Below, piece by piece: positions 52,489 to 61,992 of a stretch of 64,000 nt of DNA (the stretch's first letter is position 1; every line of letters starts with the position of its first letter). This DNA comes from Flavobacterium aquaticum (GTDB lineage: Bacteria; Bacteroidota; Bacteroidia; Flavobacteriales; Flavobacteriaceae), in the NCBI RefSeq assembly GCF_003259835.1, contig NZ_QLMI01000006.1, forward strand, positions 62,001 to 126,000, written 5' to 3'. A model generated the notes under the pieces. It did no database searches. It was not told where the DNA came from and was given only the letters and a program-made list of their open reading frames with translations. The position numbers and the translations under genes are program-made.

Positions 52489-53223
52489 ATGCTTTTAACA
52501 ATCGATGTTGGAAATTCAAGAATTAAAGTTGCTGTATTTGAACACAATAAGCAAGTTGACTTTTTTATTTTTGAAACAAATGAAGCGCTAAAAAATTTTA
52601 AAAATATTTTTAAAAAATATTCCAATCTTCAAAAAATCATCCTTTCTTCGGTTGGAAAATTAGATGAAGAAGTGGTGAATTTCATCAAAAGTCAGTTCCA
52701 AACAGAAATCATTGAGCATAAATCGAAGTTTCCTTTTACCAATTTATACGCCACACCAGAAACTTTAGGAATTGACCGAATGGTTTTAGCTGCTGGAGCT
52801 ACATTAATGTACCCAAACCAAAATCGATTGATTATTGATACTGGAACTTGCATAACTTATGACTTTGTGAATGCTGAAAATGAATATTTAGGAGGTGCTA
52901 TTTCTCCAGGAATTAAAATTAGGTACAAGAGTTTAAACAATTACACTTCAAAATTGCCTTTATTAAGCATTAGTGAAGATTTTGAAATTATAGGAAATAG
53001 TACAGAAAGCGCAATTCACAGCGGCGTTATTAATGGAGTAATCTTTGAAATCGAAGGGTTTATTTCACAATATTCTCTTAAAAATCAAGATTTAACAATA
53101 ATTTTAACAGGAGGAGACGCAGAATTTTTGGCTAAAAGATTAAAAAGCACCATATTTGCCAATTCAAATTTCTTACTAGAGAGTTTGAACTTATTATCAC
53201 TATACACAGAAAAAAATGATTAA
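52489..53223 (+). CDS. coaX: Type III pantothenate kinase
   Basis: 244 residues. It phosphorylates pantothenate, the first step of coenzyme A synthesis, in the ASKHA fold. Motifs: LLTIDVGNSRIKVAVFEH (phosphate 1), TPETLGIDRMVLAAGA (catalytic Asp region), IDTGTCITYDFVNAE (phosphate 2), LGGAISPGIKIRYKSL (pantothenate site) and IILTGGDAEFLA. It overlaps the next outer-membrane protein gene by eight bases and leads a series of envelope genes. Confidence 0.95.
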   Translation: MLLTIDVGNSRIKVAVFEHNKQVDFFIFETNEALKNFKNIFKKYSNLQKIILSSVGKLDEEVVNFIKSQFQTEIIEHKSKFPFTNLYATPETLGIDRMVLAAGATLMYPNQNRLIIDTGTCITYDFVNAENEYLGGAISPGIKIRYKSLNNYTSKLPLLSISEDFEIIGNSTESAIHSGVINGVIFEIEGFISQYSLKNQDLTIILTGGDAEFLAKRLKSTIFANSNFLLESLNLLSLYTEKND

Positions 53224-54472
53224 AAAGCTTATAGTATTTGCTAGTATTATTGTTTCATTAAACTCATGGGCACAAGATAACACAGCGTCACCCTATTCAT
53301 ATTACGGATTAGGAGAAGTAAAATTTAGAGGTACTCAAGACGCAAGAGCAATGGGAGGTTTGTCAATTACTGGAGACAGCATTCAATTAGGATTAATGAA
53401 TCCAGCCTCATATTCAAAACTAAAATTAACCACTTTTGCAGTTGGAGGGACAAATTCATCAACAAATTTCTCAACAGATACAGAAAAAGAAAAAGCGCAA
53501 AGAACCAGTTTTGATTATCTTGCCGTAGGATTACCTTTAGGGAAATTTGGAATGGCATTTGGATTGATGCCTTATTCTGCTGTTGGTTACAAAAACGAAA
53601 ACACGGTTGAATCAACAGAAGGTACTCGATATTTTAGATCACAAGGAAATGGATTTATCAACAAAGTATTTGTTGGTGGTTCTTATACCTTTAACGACAA
53701 CTTAAGTTTTGGTTTTGACTTCGCATACCATTTTGGCGACATAATAAATGAATTTACAGAAAAAGCACTTTCTCCTGAATTAACCCAATACACAACTCGC
53801 GAAAAAAACACAACTGAATTAAATGGTGTTTCATTCAACATAGGATTATTGTATAATAGACAAATAAACTCTAAACTCACATTCCACTCAAGCTTAACCT
53901 ATTCGCCTGAAAGTAAATTAAGTACCACAAATTTTAGAAACATTGCAACAGTTGTTTATACTATTGATGGAACAGAATTATCTAACGACGATGAAGACAT
54001 TAACTTACCAAACAAGGAATTAACAATCCCAAGTAGATTAAGCTTAGGCTTTGGTTTAGGTGAAAACAAAAAATGGTTGCTTGGTTCAGAGCTTACATTC
54101 ACACAAAACAAAAACCTAGTAAATAGATTTACAGAATTAACGCAAGTTTCTTATGAAAACTCAACTCGTTTTGCTCTTGGTGGTTATTACATCCCTAAAT
54201 ATGATTCTTTTTCTAATTATCTTCAAAGAATTGTTTATAGAGCAGGTTTTAAATATGAAAATACCGGTTTAGTATTAAATAATAAAAGTATAAACGATTA
54301 TGGCATGAATTTTGGTTTAGGCTTACCACTAGGTTTCTCTAGAATCGATTTAGGTTTTGAATTTGGGAAAAGAGGAACTACATCAAACGGTTTAATAGAA
54401 GAGAATTATTTTAACATTAGTGTTGGATTAAATCTTGGCGCTAAATGGTTTGAAAGAAGAAAAATTGATTAA
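53216..54472 (+). CDS. Outer-membrane beta-barrel protein, FadL/OmpP1-like
   Basis: 418 residues with signal peptide (LIVFASIIVSLNSWAQ). The start NTASPYSYYGLGEVKFRGTQ followed by DARAMGGLSITGDSIQLGLM NPAS matches the N-terminus of FadL/PorV-style barrels (AMGGA...NPA pattern). The rest is alternating beta strands (FDYLAVGLPLGKFGMAFGLM, INKVFVGGSYTFNDNLSFGF) ending NLGAKWFERRKID. It overlaps coaX by eight bases, and a TPR protein follows. Hydrophobic substrate transport is possible; PorV-like roles in type IX secretion are less likely. Confidence 0.8.
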   Translation: MIKKLIVFASIIVSLNSWAQDNTASPYSYYGLGEVKFRGTQDARAMGGLSITGDSIQLGLMNPASYSKLKLTTFAVGGTNSSTNFSTDTEKEKAQRTSFDYLAVGLPLGKFGMAFGLMPYSAVGYKNENTVESTEGTRYFRSQGNGFINKVFVGGSYTFNDNLSFGFDFAYHFGDIINEFTEKALSPELTQYTTREKNTTELNGVSFNIGLLYNRQINSKLTFHSSLTYSPESKLSTTNFRNIATVVYTIDGTELSNDDEDINLPNKELTIPSRLSLGFGLGENKKWLLGSELTFTQNKNLVNRFTELTQVSYENSTRFALGGYYIPKYDSFSNYLQRIVYRAGFKYENTGLVLNNKSINDYGMNFGLGLPLGFSRIDLGFEFGKRGTTSNGLIEENYFNISVGLNLGAKWFERRKID

Positions 54473-54493
54473 TAATTATTTATAAGCAGAAAA

Positions 54494-55855
54494 ATGAAAA
54501 CGAAATTAACATTATTATTTATAGCTTTAACTAGTTTTTTTGTTCAGGCTCAAAATACGGAAGCTTGTACAGAAACACTAAGCTTAATGTCAACTTCTGT
54601 AAAAGCAAAAGATGTTACGGCTTACGACTATTTAACAACTTTAAGAAAAGATTGCCCGTCTTTCCATAAAAGCATTTACACTTTAGGAGAATTTGCAGTT
54701 AAATTGAAAATTGAAAAAGCAACAACTCCTCAAGATAAAGAAAAGTACGTTCGTGATTTATTGAAATTATATGATGAACACGACCAACACTTTCCTGGAA
54801 ATGGCGCTGGAAATAAAATGAAAAAAGGTTTAGTATTGTTTGAAAACAAAGTTGGAACGACTGATGAAGTATTTCAATTGTTAGATGTTGCCTTCAAAAC
54901 TGATTATGCAAACTTTAAATATGCAAAAGCAATGTATGTTTACTTCGAAATTTTAGTAAACAACCACAAAGCTAACAAAGGTGTAGAATTACAACAAGTA
55001 TTCGATAAATATGACGATATTTCTAAAAAACTTGATGAAGAAGAAAAAGAATTATCTGAAGAAAACGATACTTTTTTAACAAAAGAAGAAGCAGGACAAG
55101 CATTAACTGACAAAGAAAAAACAAGAAAAGCTAGAATTGAAAATAGTTTGGAAATTTTTGGAAATGTTAGAAATGACATGGACAATATTGTTTTAGAATT
55201 ATCTACTTGCGAAAAACTTATTCCATTTTACCAAAAAGGATTTGAGTTAAACAAAACTAACGAAGAATGGTTAAAAAGAGCCGCAAATCGTTTAGATGCA
55301 AAAGGATGTGATTCTGACCCAATATTCTCAAAAATATCAGAAGCACTTTACAAATTAAACCCAAGTGCTGATGCAGCATATCAATTAGGTGTAGTAGAAA
55401 TTCAAAGAAAAAATACTACTAAAGCTTTAGATTATTTTAATCAAGCAGCTAATTTATACACTGACAACACTAAAAAAGCAAATGTATATTACAGAATTGC
55501 AGCTATGTATAGTAAATCAAACAAAGTTCAAGCTCGTACGTATGCAAGAAAAGCTCTATCTGTAAAACCATCATTTGGTAAAGCTTATTTATTGATTGCA
55601 CAACTTTACGGAAGTAGCATCAACGAATGTGGTAATGACCAATTTGAAAAAAGAGCTATGTACTGGTTAGCTGCACAATATTGTGACAAAGCTGGAGCCG
55701 TTGATTCATCAATCAAAGCAACAGCTAACAAAACAGCTGCAAGCTATAGAGCAGCCGCTCCTTCTAAAACTGAAATTTTCCAATCAGGAAAAGCAGGACA
55801 AAGAGTTGCGTTTAACTGTTGGGTTGGAGAAAGTATTGTAGTTCCAAGCTTATAA
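54494..55855 (+). CDS. Periplasmic tetratricopeptide-repeat protein
   Basis: 453 residues with signal peptide (TLLFIALTSFFVQAQ). It is helical throughout, with TPR-like repeats best seen near residues 290-375: AAYQLGVVEIQRKNTTKALD, followed by YFNQAANLYTDNTKKANVYY and ARTYARKALSVKPSFGKAYL. A Glu/Lys-rich stretch near residues 180-215 (ISKKLDEEEKELSEENDTFL) is probably coiled coil. Four Cys residues in the C-terminal third may form disulfides. It is 21 bases from the outer-membrane protein gene and directly before lptC, so it belongs to an envelope operon. Its specific partner is unknown. Confidence 0.82.
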   Translation: MKTKLTLLFIALTSFFVQAQNTEACTETLSLMSTSVKAKDVTAYDYLTTLRKDCPSFHKSIYTLGEFAVKLKIEKATTPQDKEKYVRDLLKLYDEHDQHFPGNGAGNKMKKGLVLFENKVGTTDEVFQLLDVAFKTDYANFKYAKAMYVYFEILVNNHKANKGVELQQVFDKYDDISKKLDEEEKELSEENDTFLTKEEAGQALTDKEKTRKARIENSLEIFGNVRNDMDNIVLELSTCEKLIPFYQKGFELNKTNEEWLKRAANRLDAKGCDSDPIFSKISEALYKLNPSADAAYQLGVVEIQRKNTTKALDYFNQAANLYTDNTKKANVYYRIAAMYSKSNKVQARTYARKALSVKPSFGKAYLLIAQLYGSSINECGNDQFEKRAMYWLAAQYCDKAGAVDSSIKATANKTAASYRAAAPSKTEIFQSGKAGQRVAFNCWVGESIVVPSL

Positions 55856-55856
55856 G

Positions 55857-56417
55857 ATGAAACTATTCATTAAAAATAATATTTTAAACATGGTCACGAT
55901 ATTTATCGTGACTATGTTTTTTTCATGTGAAAGCGACATTAAAAAGGTGCAACAACTTAGCGAAACAAGTTTTATCCCTACAGGTGAAGCCGACACTTTA
56001 AATTTAAAATATACAGATTCTGGCAAAATCAGATCAATTCTAAAAAGTCCAAAAATGATGGACTATAGTAACATTTCAAATCCTTTTACAGAATTTCCAA
56101 AAGGAATTCACGTAACCTTATTTGACAACAAAGGAAACACTACAACTATTGAAGCTGATTATGCTATTTCGTATAAAAAAACAGATATAATTGACTTACA
56201 AGGAAATGTTACTATTAGCTCTCAAAATGGCAAAAAACTAGAAACTTCTCAATTATATTTTGACCAAAAAAACGAATGGTTCTTTACAGAAAAACACTTT
56301 AAATATACTGATGAAGGCGGTAGTTATTTAGAAGGCCCAGGAGTTGACTTCAGCAAAGATTTCAAAATTTTTAATATGCAACAAAGTAGCGGAGAAGTTA
56401 ACACTACCGACAAATAA
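55857..56417 (+). CDS. lptC: LPS export protein LptC
   Basis: 186 residues. The N-terminal hydrophobic segment ends in a lipobox-like FFSCESD (Cys about 24), so this LptC may be lipid-anchored rather than helix-anchored as in E. coli. The beta-jellyroll follows: YTDSGKIRSILKSPKMMDY, PKGIHVTLFDNKGNTTTIEA, DIIDLQGNVTISSQNGKKLE and TSQLYFDQKNEWFFTEK. LptC carries lipopolysaccharide from the LptBFG complex to LptA. It starts one base after the TPR gene stop, with no other lpt genes next to it. Confidence 0.88.
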   Translation: MKLFIKNNILNMVTIFIVTMFFSCESDIKKVQQLSETSFIPTGEADTLNLKYTDSGKIRSILKSPKMMDYSNISNPFTEFPKGIHVTLFDNKGNTTTIEADYAISYKKTDIIDLQGNVTISSQNGKKLETSQLYFDQKNEWFFTEKHFKYTDEGGSYLEGPGVDFSKDFKIFNMQQSSGEVNTTDK

Positions 56418-56464
56418 TTGTTTTACATTTTCCTTTTCATTACATTTGATAAAATTAACACACC

Positions 56465-56656
56465 ATGACTTATTTAAAATTCATTCAATACATCTATCTA
56501 ATATTTGCAGCTTTCTTTTTATACGATGCATTTAAAAAATATTCAGAAGGCAAACCATTTAATGACATTCTTTTAAGTATTATCATTGCGGTAGTTGCTG
56601 TTGGCATGTTCTTTTTTAGAAGACATTTCCAAAACAAGTATCAAAACAGAAAATAG
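56465..56656 (+). CDS. Small hypothetical membrane protein
   Basis: 63 residues with two hydrophobic segments (LKFIQYIYLIFAAFFLYDAF and ILLSIIIAVVAVGMFFFRR) joined by a short charged turn and ending in a basic tail (HFQNKYQNRK). It is in the gap between lptC (47 bases) and the CNNM gene (4 bases), with the same orientation and no overlapping real gene. I recognise no family. It looks like a two-helix inner-membrane protein of the envelope operon. Confidence 0.7.
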   Translation: MTYLKFIQYIYLIFAAFFLYDAFKKYSEGKPFNDILLSIIIAVVAVGMFFFRRHFQNKYQNRK

Positions 56657-56660
56657 CTAA

Positions 56661-57926
56661 ATGGAAATCGCCATTATTGTAATTTGTTTATTGCTTTCAG
56701 CATTCTTTTCAGGAATGGAAATTGCTTATGTTTCTTCTAACAAAGTGTATTTATCTATCGAGAAAAGACAACAAAACTTTAATGCTTCTATACTAAATAA
56801 ACTTACCGAAAAGCCATCTCAGTTTATTACCTCAATGCTCGTTGGAAACAATGTTGTATTAGTAATTTACGGAATTTATTCGGGCGACTTAATTATCGAT
56901 TGGTTAAACAACTACTTCGAGCTTACTTCATTTGTTGGATTATTGCTTCAAACTCTAATCTCAACAGCCATCATTTTATTAACAGCTGAATTCCTTCCGA
57001 AAGTTTTCTTTCAAATTTATGCGAATTCTTTTATTAAGTTTTTTGCTGTTCCAAGTTATTTCTTTTACCAATTATTCTTTTGGCCTACAAAGTTTATCAT
57101 TTGGATTTCAGATATTATCTTAAGAACATTCTTTAAAACTCCTGGAGATCAAGTTCAGGAATATTTCAGTAAAGTAGAATTAGGCAATTACATTACCGAA
57201 CAAATGAATAATGTGTCGCATGAAAACGAAATAGACTCGGAAATTCAAATTTTTCAAAATGCTCTTGAATTTTCCGACTTAAAAGCAAGAGATATTATGA
57301 CGCCAAGAACCGAAATTAGTGGTGTTGATATTTTAGATTCGGTTACTGAACTTAAAGAAACTTTTATTAAAACGGGTTATTCTAAATTGTTAATTTATCA
57401 AAATTCAATTGATGATATTTTAGGTTATGTACACTCATTTGAACTGTTTAAAAAACCAAAAACTATCAAAAGCATAATGATTCCTGTGGAATATATTCCA
57501 GAAACCATTTACATTAAAGATGCTTTGGATTTACTAACCAAAAAAAGAAAAAGTATCGCAGTTGTGTTAGACGAATATGGAGGAACTTCTGGTATTATAA
57601 CTGTTGAAGATATTATCGAACAATTGTTTGGCGAAATTGAAGACGAACACGATTTAGATGAAGAATTAATAGATGAAATCATAGAAGAAAACACCTTTTT
57701 ATTCTCTGCAAGACTAGATGTTGAATACCTTAACGAAAAATATAATTTAGAAATTCCCGAATCTGATTCTTACTCAACATTAGGTGGATTTATTGTAAAT
57801 TATACGAAAGAAATTCCGTTAAACGAAGAAAAAATCAATATCGAAAATTTTGAAATAATCATTCATTCCGCAAGCAATAAAAAAATCGAATTGGTGCGTT
57901 TCTCAGTAAAAGAAGAAAAAAGATAA
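56661..57926 (+). CDS. CNNM/CorC-family hemolysin-like transporter (DUF21-CBS-CorC)
   Basis: 421 residues. Residues 1-about 190 are the DUF21/CNNM membrane domain with AFFSGMEIAYVSSNKVYLSI and FITSMLVGNNVVLVIYGIYS. A CBS pair follows (about 205-330: ARDIMTPRTEISGVDI, then KSIAVVLDEYGGTSGIITVE). The C-terminal CorC_HlyC domain starts near 345 (FLFSARLDVEYLNEKYNLEI). Members transport Mg2+ or related cations; GldE of gliding Flavobacteriia is a relative, but its usual neighbours (gldD, ssb) are missing here. It lies four bases after the small membrane protein gene. Confidence 0.9.
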   Translation: MEIAIIVICLLLSAFFSGMEIAYVSSNKVYLSIEKRQQNFNASILNKLTEKPSQFITSMLVGNNVVLVIYGIYSGDLIIDWLNNYFELTSFVGLLLQTLISTAIILLTAEFLPKVFFQIYANSFIKFFAVPSYFFYQLFFWPTKFIIWISDIILRTFFKTPGDQVQEYFSKVELGNYITEQMNNVSHENEIDSEIQIFQNALEFSDLKARDIMTPRTEISGVDILDSVTELKETFIKTGYSKLLIYQNSIDDILGYVHSFELFKKPKTIKSIMIPVEYIPETIYIKDALDLLTKKRKSIAVVLDEYGGTSGIITVEDIIEQLFGEIEDEHDLDEELIDEIIEENTFLFSARLDVEYLNEKYNLEIPESDSYSTLGGFIVNYTKEIPLNEEKINIENFEIIIHSASNKKIELVRFSVKEEKR

Positions 57927-58025
57927 AAATCTTTAAAAAAAACAAGTAAAATATAACTTTACTATTTTATTATTAAATAGATAATTGTATTTTCGCCCTC
58001 TGAAAAAAATTAAACACAAATAAAA

Positions 58026-60083
58026 ATGGCAGTTTTATCTAAAATTAGACAACGTTCATTCTTCCTAATTATTATCATTGCTTTAGCATTGTTTTCATTT
58101 GTATTAGCAGATGTTATTCAAAGCGGAACATTTAGCTCTGATGCTAACAATGTAGGCTCTGTTAATGGAACAGATATTGATGCGCAACAATTTATGCAAA
58201 ATGTTGCAATGATTGAAAAACAAGGACAAGGAACTACTTCAACACAAGCTCTTAACAGCGCATGGGATCAAGAAGTTAGAAGAATTATCCTTACTGAAGA
58301 ATTTGAAAAATTAGGCTTAAAAGTTGGTAGCGAACAATTAATCAACGTTATCAAGCAAAATCCTAACTTAGCTCAAAATCCTCAATTTTTAAATGCTGCT
58401 GGACAATTTGACGAAAACAAATTTAAAGAGTCTTTAAAAGGAATCAAAAATGCTCCAGACCAAACGCAATGGTTACAATGGAAAGAATTTGAAAAAAACA
58501 TTGAAAGATATGCTGTTGAACAAATGTACAACACGATGATCAAATCGGGTGTGTATACAACAAAAGCTGAAGGTAAATTCCAATATAAATTAGAAAACGA
58601 TAAAGCAAACTTTGATTATGTAACAGTAGCTTTTTCAACTGTAAACGACGATCAAGTTAAAGTTACTGATGCTGAGATTATCGATTTCATGAAAAAATCT
58701 CCAAAAAAATACAAGTCAGACAACACTACAAGCGTTGATTTTGTATTGGTAGAAAACAAACCTTCTAAAGAAGACGAGCAAGCTATGTTATCTTCTATTG
58801 GTGATGTTAAAGTGAAATTTGATTCTGTTGCGAATGTAGGTGAATTTGTTAATGCTAATTCAGACATTAAATTTGACTCTACTTATGTAACTAAAAAAGA
58901 TTTACCTATTGATTATCAAGAACAATTATTCAACTTACCAGTTGGTGGTGTTTTTGGACCATATGTTTTCAACGGACACCAATGTATTTCTAGAATGATT
59001 GCTAAAAAAGGCAATGCAAGTGCAAAAGCAAGTCACATTTTATTAGCTTACAAAGGAGCTCCTCAATCTACTGCTACAAGAACAAAAGAAGAAGCTCAAG
59101 CTTTAGCTAATGATTTATTAGCACAAGTAAAAGCTAATCCAGGAAACTTTGTTATGTTAGCAATGGCTAACTCAGACGATCCAGGATCTAAGAACAATGG
59201 TGGTGAGTATGACAACATTACTCCTGGACAAATGGTTCCTCAATTTAATGATTATGTATTCAACAATCCTGTTGGTTCTATTGGTGTAGTTGAAACTGAT
59301 TTTGGTTTTCACGTAATCAAAGTAACGGCTAAATATGATGCTGTTTTAATGGGAACAGTTGCTCAAAAAATTCAACCTTCTGAAGCTACAATTGATGCGA
59401 TTTATACTAAAGCGAGTCAATTAGAAGCGGATGCTAATGAAAATAAAGATTTTGCTGCAATTGCTAAAAAAGCAGGATTTGAAGTAGTTCCAGCTACAAA
59501 TTTAAAAGGTTCAGACGAATACGTTCAAGGTATAGGTTCTCAAAGAGAAATTGTAAGATGGTCTTTCAATAAAGATACAGAAATTGGAGATGTTAGACGT
59601 TTTGAAGTTCCTCAAGGTTTTGTTATTGCAAAATTAAAAGATAGAAACGAAAGTGGTTTATTACCAATTGATATTGCAAAACTACAAGTAGAACCAATCA
59701 TCAAAAATCAGAAAAAAGCTGAAATTATCAAGAAAAAAATGAGTGGTAGTTCTTTAGAGGCAGTTGCAAAAGCTTCTGGTGCTTCTGTTCAAATTGCAGC
59801 TGGAGTTTCTTTAAAAGCACCAGTAATTCCAAATATTGGGAATGAGCCTAAAGTTGTTGGTAAAGCATTTGGTTTAACTCCTGGAAAAACTTCTGAAATT
59901 ATCGAAGGTACATCAGGAATGTTCATGGTAAGAGCTAAAGCTGTAACTAAAGCTCCAGAAGTTCCAAGTTATGAAACTTACATTACTCAAGACAGATCAC
60001 AAAATAGATCTTATGCTATCTCAATGTCTTATATTGCATTAAAAGATAAAGCAGAAATTAAAGATAATAGAGCAAACTTCTAA
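58026..60083 (+). CDS. SurA/PpiD-type peptidylprolyl isomerase
   Basis: 685 residues. An N-terminal membrane anchor (SFFLIIIIALALFSFVLAD) is followed by a SurA_N-type chaperone region (about residues 40-250: GTDIDAQQFMQNVAMIEKQG). A parvulin rotamase domain sits at about 335-440 (ASHILLAYKGAP, NSDDPGSKNNGGEYDNITPG and GFHVIKVTAKYD). A second domain follows. It assists folding of outer-membrane proteins. It is the last gene of the envelope series and is followed by a terminator shared with umuD. Confidence 0.92.
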   Translation: MAVLSKIRQRSFFLIIIIALALFSFVLADVIQSGTFSSDANNVGSVNGTDIDAQQFMQNVAMIEKQGQGTTSTQALNSAWDQEVRRIILTEEFEKLGLKVGSEQLINVIKQNPNLAQNPQFLNAAGQFDENKFKESLKGIKNAPDQTQWLQWKEFEKNIERYAVEQMYNTMIKSGVYTTKAEGKFQYKLENDKANFDYVTVAFSTVNDDQVKVTDAEIIDFMKKSPKKYKSDNTTSVDFVLVENKPSKEDEQAMLSSIGDVKVKFDSVANVGEFVNANSDIKFDSTYVTKKDLPIDYQEQLFNLPVGGVFGPYVFNGHQCISRMIAKKGNASAKASHILLAYKGAPQSTATRTKEEAQALANDLLAQVKANPGNFVMLAMANSDDPGSKNNGGEYDNITPGQMVPQFNDYVFNNPVGSIGVVETDFGFHVIKVTAKYDAVLMGTVAQKIQPSEATIDAIYTKASQLEADANENKDFAAIAKKAGFEVVPATNLKGSDEYVQGIGSQREIVRWSFNKDTEIGDVRRFEVPQGFVIAKLKDRNESGLLPIDIAKLQVEPIIKNQKKAEIIKKKMSGSSLEAVAKASGASVQIAAGVSLKAPVIPNIGNEPKVVGKAFGLTPGKTSEIIEGTSGMFMVRAKAVTKAPEVPSYETYITQDRSQNRSYAISMSYIALKDKAEIKDNRANF

Positions 60084-60102
60084 GAAGTTACGCTTAAAAA
60101 AT

Positions 60103-60134
60103 AAAAGGCTATCCGAAAATCGTGATAGCCTTTT
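60103..60134. terminator. Bidirectional terminator between ppiD-like gene and umuD
   Basis: AAAAGGCTATC (60103-60113), a 10-base loop and GATAGCCTTTT (60124-60134) form an 11-bp stem with an A-rich left flank and a T tract to the right, between convergent genes. Confidence 0.88.
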
Positions 60135-60135
60135 T

Positions 60136-60573
60136 TTATTTAATTTGTTTTATAACATAGGTCACAATTCCCCAAATTATAAACTCATTATGCGGTTCTA
60201 TTTGAATTGGAGCATAATTTGGATTCTCGGGAATTAAAAAAATAGCTTCTTCTGTTTTCTTAATTCTTTTTACGGTAAACTCGCCATCGATAAAACAAAC
60301 TGAAACGGCATTATTTCTTGGTTCTAGACTCCTGTCGATCACTAAAATATCACCATCATCAATCCCTGCTCCTATCATAGAATTTCCACTTGCTTTAGCA
60401 TAAAAGGTTGCTTCTTTGTTTTTAATCAACAAATGATCTAAACTTACCTTTGATTCTTCAAAATCGGCTGCAGGCGAAGGAAATCCTGCTTTAATTTCGC
60501 TCGAAATAAATGAAGTTTCCATCGGATTATCAAAATCGGGAACAAAAAAAGTTATTTTCGGATTTACTTGCAT
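60136..60573 (-). CDS. umuD: UmuD-like S24 peptidase (translesion polymerase subunit)
   Basis: 145 residues, the UmuD length with no DNA-binding domain. The cleavage site is SEIKAGFPSPAADFEE (Ala-Gly, compared with Cys-Gly in E. coli), and the catalytic pair is Ser in AKASGNSMIGAGIDDGDILV and Lys in GEFTVKRIKKT. On DNA damage it cleaves itself and forms polymerase V with UmuC. It overlaps umuC by ten bases and follows it in transcription, the reverse of the E. coli umuDC order. Confidence 0.94.
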   Translation of the reverse strand: MQVNPKITFFVPDFDNPMETSFISSEIKAGFPSPAADFEESKVSLDHLLIKNKEATFYAKASGNSMIGAGIDDGDILVIDRSLEPRNNAVSVCFIDGEFTVKRIKKTEEAIFLIPENPNYAPIQIEPHNEFIIWGIVTYVIKQIK

Positions 60574-61829
60574 TTTACTTCTAGTAATTCGTTAAAATTC
60601 GTAGTATATCGATTGGATAAATGATTCTGTTTCATTTTCCAAGTGCGTTTTAAATCTTGTGAAGCTAATCGAAGTTTACGTTCGCCAGTTTTATCCTGAA
60701 CCGCATCCATAACTTCCATAAGTTTTTGGTACTTTGGATTCTCTTCGTCAAAAAGTTTAAATTGACGTTGCGAAGAAGGCACAATTTCCGTAACAATAAC
60801 ACCCGCTTTTTTATAAGCAGTTCCTTCTTGATACAAATCTTTTAACATAGAAATCGCTGTTTGACTAATTGAAAAAGACGTATTGGACGAAAAAGGCAAC
60901 GTTTGCATGCGATAAAAACTATACTTTTCACCATTAGTATTAAATGGATCTTTTCGCAAATACAAAATAACCGCATTACAAAACGAATTTTGCTTGCGTA
61001 ACTTCTCAGAACAAACACTTGCAAATGTAACCACGCGCTCTTTAAGTTCGTTGAAATCAGATATATCTTTCTCAAAACTTCTTGTAACCGCAATATTTTT
61101 TTTGGCTTTTGGTTCTTCCATTTCTAATACCGATTTTCCTTCTAATTCATATTTCAAGCGCATTCCAACCACTCCCATTTCTTTGCGAATAAAAGCTTCG
61201 TTATGCGGAAGAGTAAAATCATAAGCCGTTTTAATATTTTTAGATTGCATTTTTTTAGTAAGACGAAAACCAATTCCCCAAACATCTTCAATTTTTGTCC
61301 ATTTTAAGGCTTTGATTCTTTTCTCATCAGTGTCAATTACATAAACTCCTTGTGTTCTTTCGTGAAATTTCTTTGCAATGTGATTGGCAATTTTAGATAA
61401 TGCTTTGGTAGGCGCAAAACCGATTCCTGTGGGAATACTTAACCATTTAATAATACGTTGTCGAATTTGCAATCCGTACTCGTGATAATCGACTATATCT
61501 TGACCTGAAAAACACAAAAAAGCTTCATCAATACTATACACCTCAACATTTGGAGTAAAATGTTCGAGTGTTTTCATCACACGACAACTCAAATCGCCAT
61601 ACAAAGCGTAATTAGAAGAAAAAACCTTTATGTCATGTTGCTTAATCAAATCACGAACTTTAAACTCGGGCGCACCCATAGGAATTCCTAATCCTTTGGC
61701 TTCATTACTACGCGAAATAATACAACCATCATTATTAGACAAAACCACAACAGGTTTACCATTTAATTGAGGTTGAAAAACACGTTCACACGAAACGTAA
61801 AAATTATTACAATCGACTAAAGCATACAT
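60564..61829 (-). CDS. umuC: DNA polymerase V catalytic subunit UmuC
   Basis: 421 residues of the Y-family translesion polymerase. The active-site carboxylates lie in MYALVDCNNFYVSCERVF and VYSIDEAFLCFSG, separated by NNDGCIISRSNEAKGLGIPM. The helix-hairpin-helix region includes IEDVWGIGFRLTKKM, and a little-finger domain follows (RSFEKDISDFNELKERVVTF). The C-terminal DUF4113 region is EENPKYQKLMEVMDAV. It copies past DNA lesions. The ATG is preceded at once by a palindrome (61831-61856), probably a damage-response operator. Confidence 0.95.
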   Translation of the reverse strand: MYALVDCNNFYVSCERVFQPQLNGKPVVVLSNNDGCIISRSNEAKGLGIPMGAPEFKVRDLIKQHDIKVFSSNYALYGDLSCRVMKTLEHFTPNVEVYSIDEAFLCFSGQDIVDYHEYGLQIRQRIIKWLSIPTGIGFAPTKALSKIANHIAKKFHERTQGVYVIDTDEKRIKALKWTKIEDVWGIGFRLTKKMQSKNIKTAYDFTLPHNEAFIRKEMGVVGMRLKYELEGKSVLEMEEPKAKKNIAVTRSFEKDISDFNELKERVVTFASVCSEKLRKQNSFCNAVILYLRKDPFNTNGEKYSFYRMQTLPFSSNTSFSISQTAISMLKDLYQEGTAYKKAGVIVTEIVPSSQRQFKLFDEENPKYQKLMEVMDAVQDKTGERKLRLASQDLKRTWKMKQNHLSNRYTTNFNELLEVKCK

Positions 61830-61830
61830 C

Positions 61831-61856
61831 TTGTAAAGTTACTTTAACTTTTACAA
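61831..61856 (-). promoter_or_regulatory. Imperfect palindrome at the umuC start, candidate SOS-type operator
   Basis: TTGTAAAGTTA and TAACTTTTACAA are reverse complements apart from one extra A, separated by CTT-type sequence. The element ends one base from the umuC ATG. I see no classical LexA box. The size and position suit a dimeric repressor. Confidence 0.55.
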
Positions 61857-61992
61857 AAAGAAAATGAGTCAATTGTTAATGTTAATAAATTATCGCTTCA
61901 AAGAAAAATGGGCTTTGAAAATTTGTCCTAATTGTAAATTTTGGGATAAACAATCCGTCTAAACTATCTGAGCATAAAAGCATATTTTTCTT

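Noticed and set aside
56661..57926. CNNM-family gene considered as gliding gene gldE
   Set aside because: The domain layout is shared, but gldD, ssb and mutY, which usually accompany gldE, are absent, so a general CNNM/CorC label is safer.
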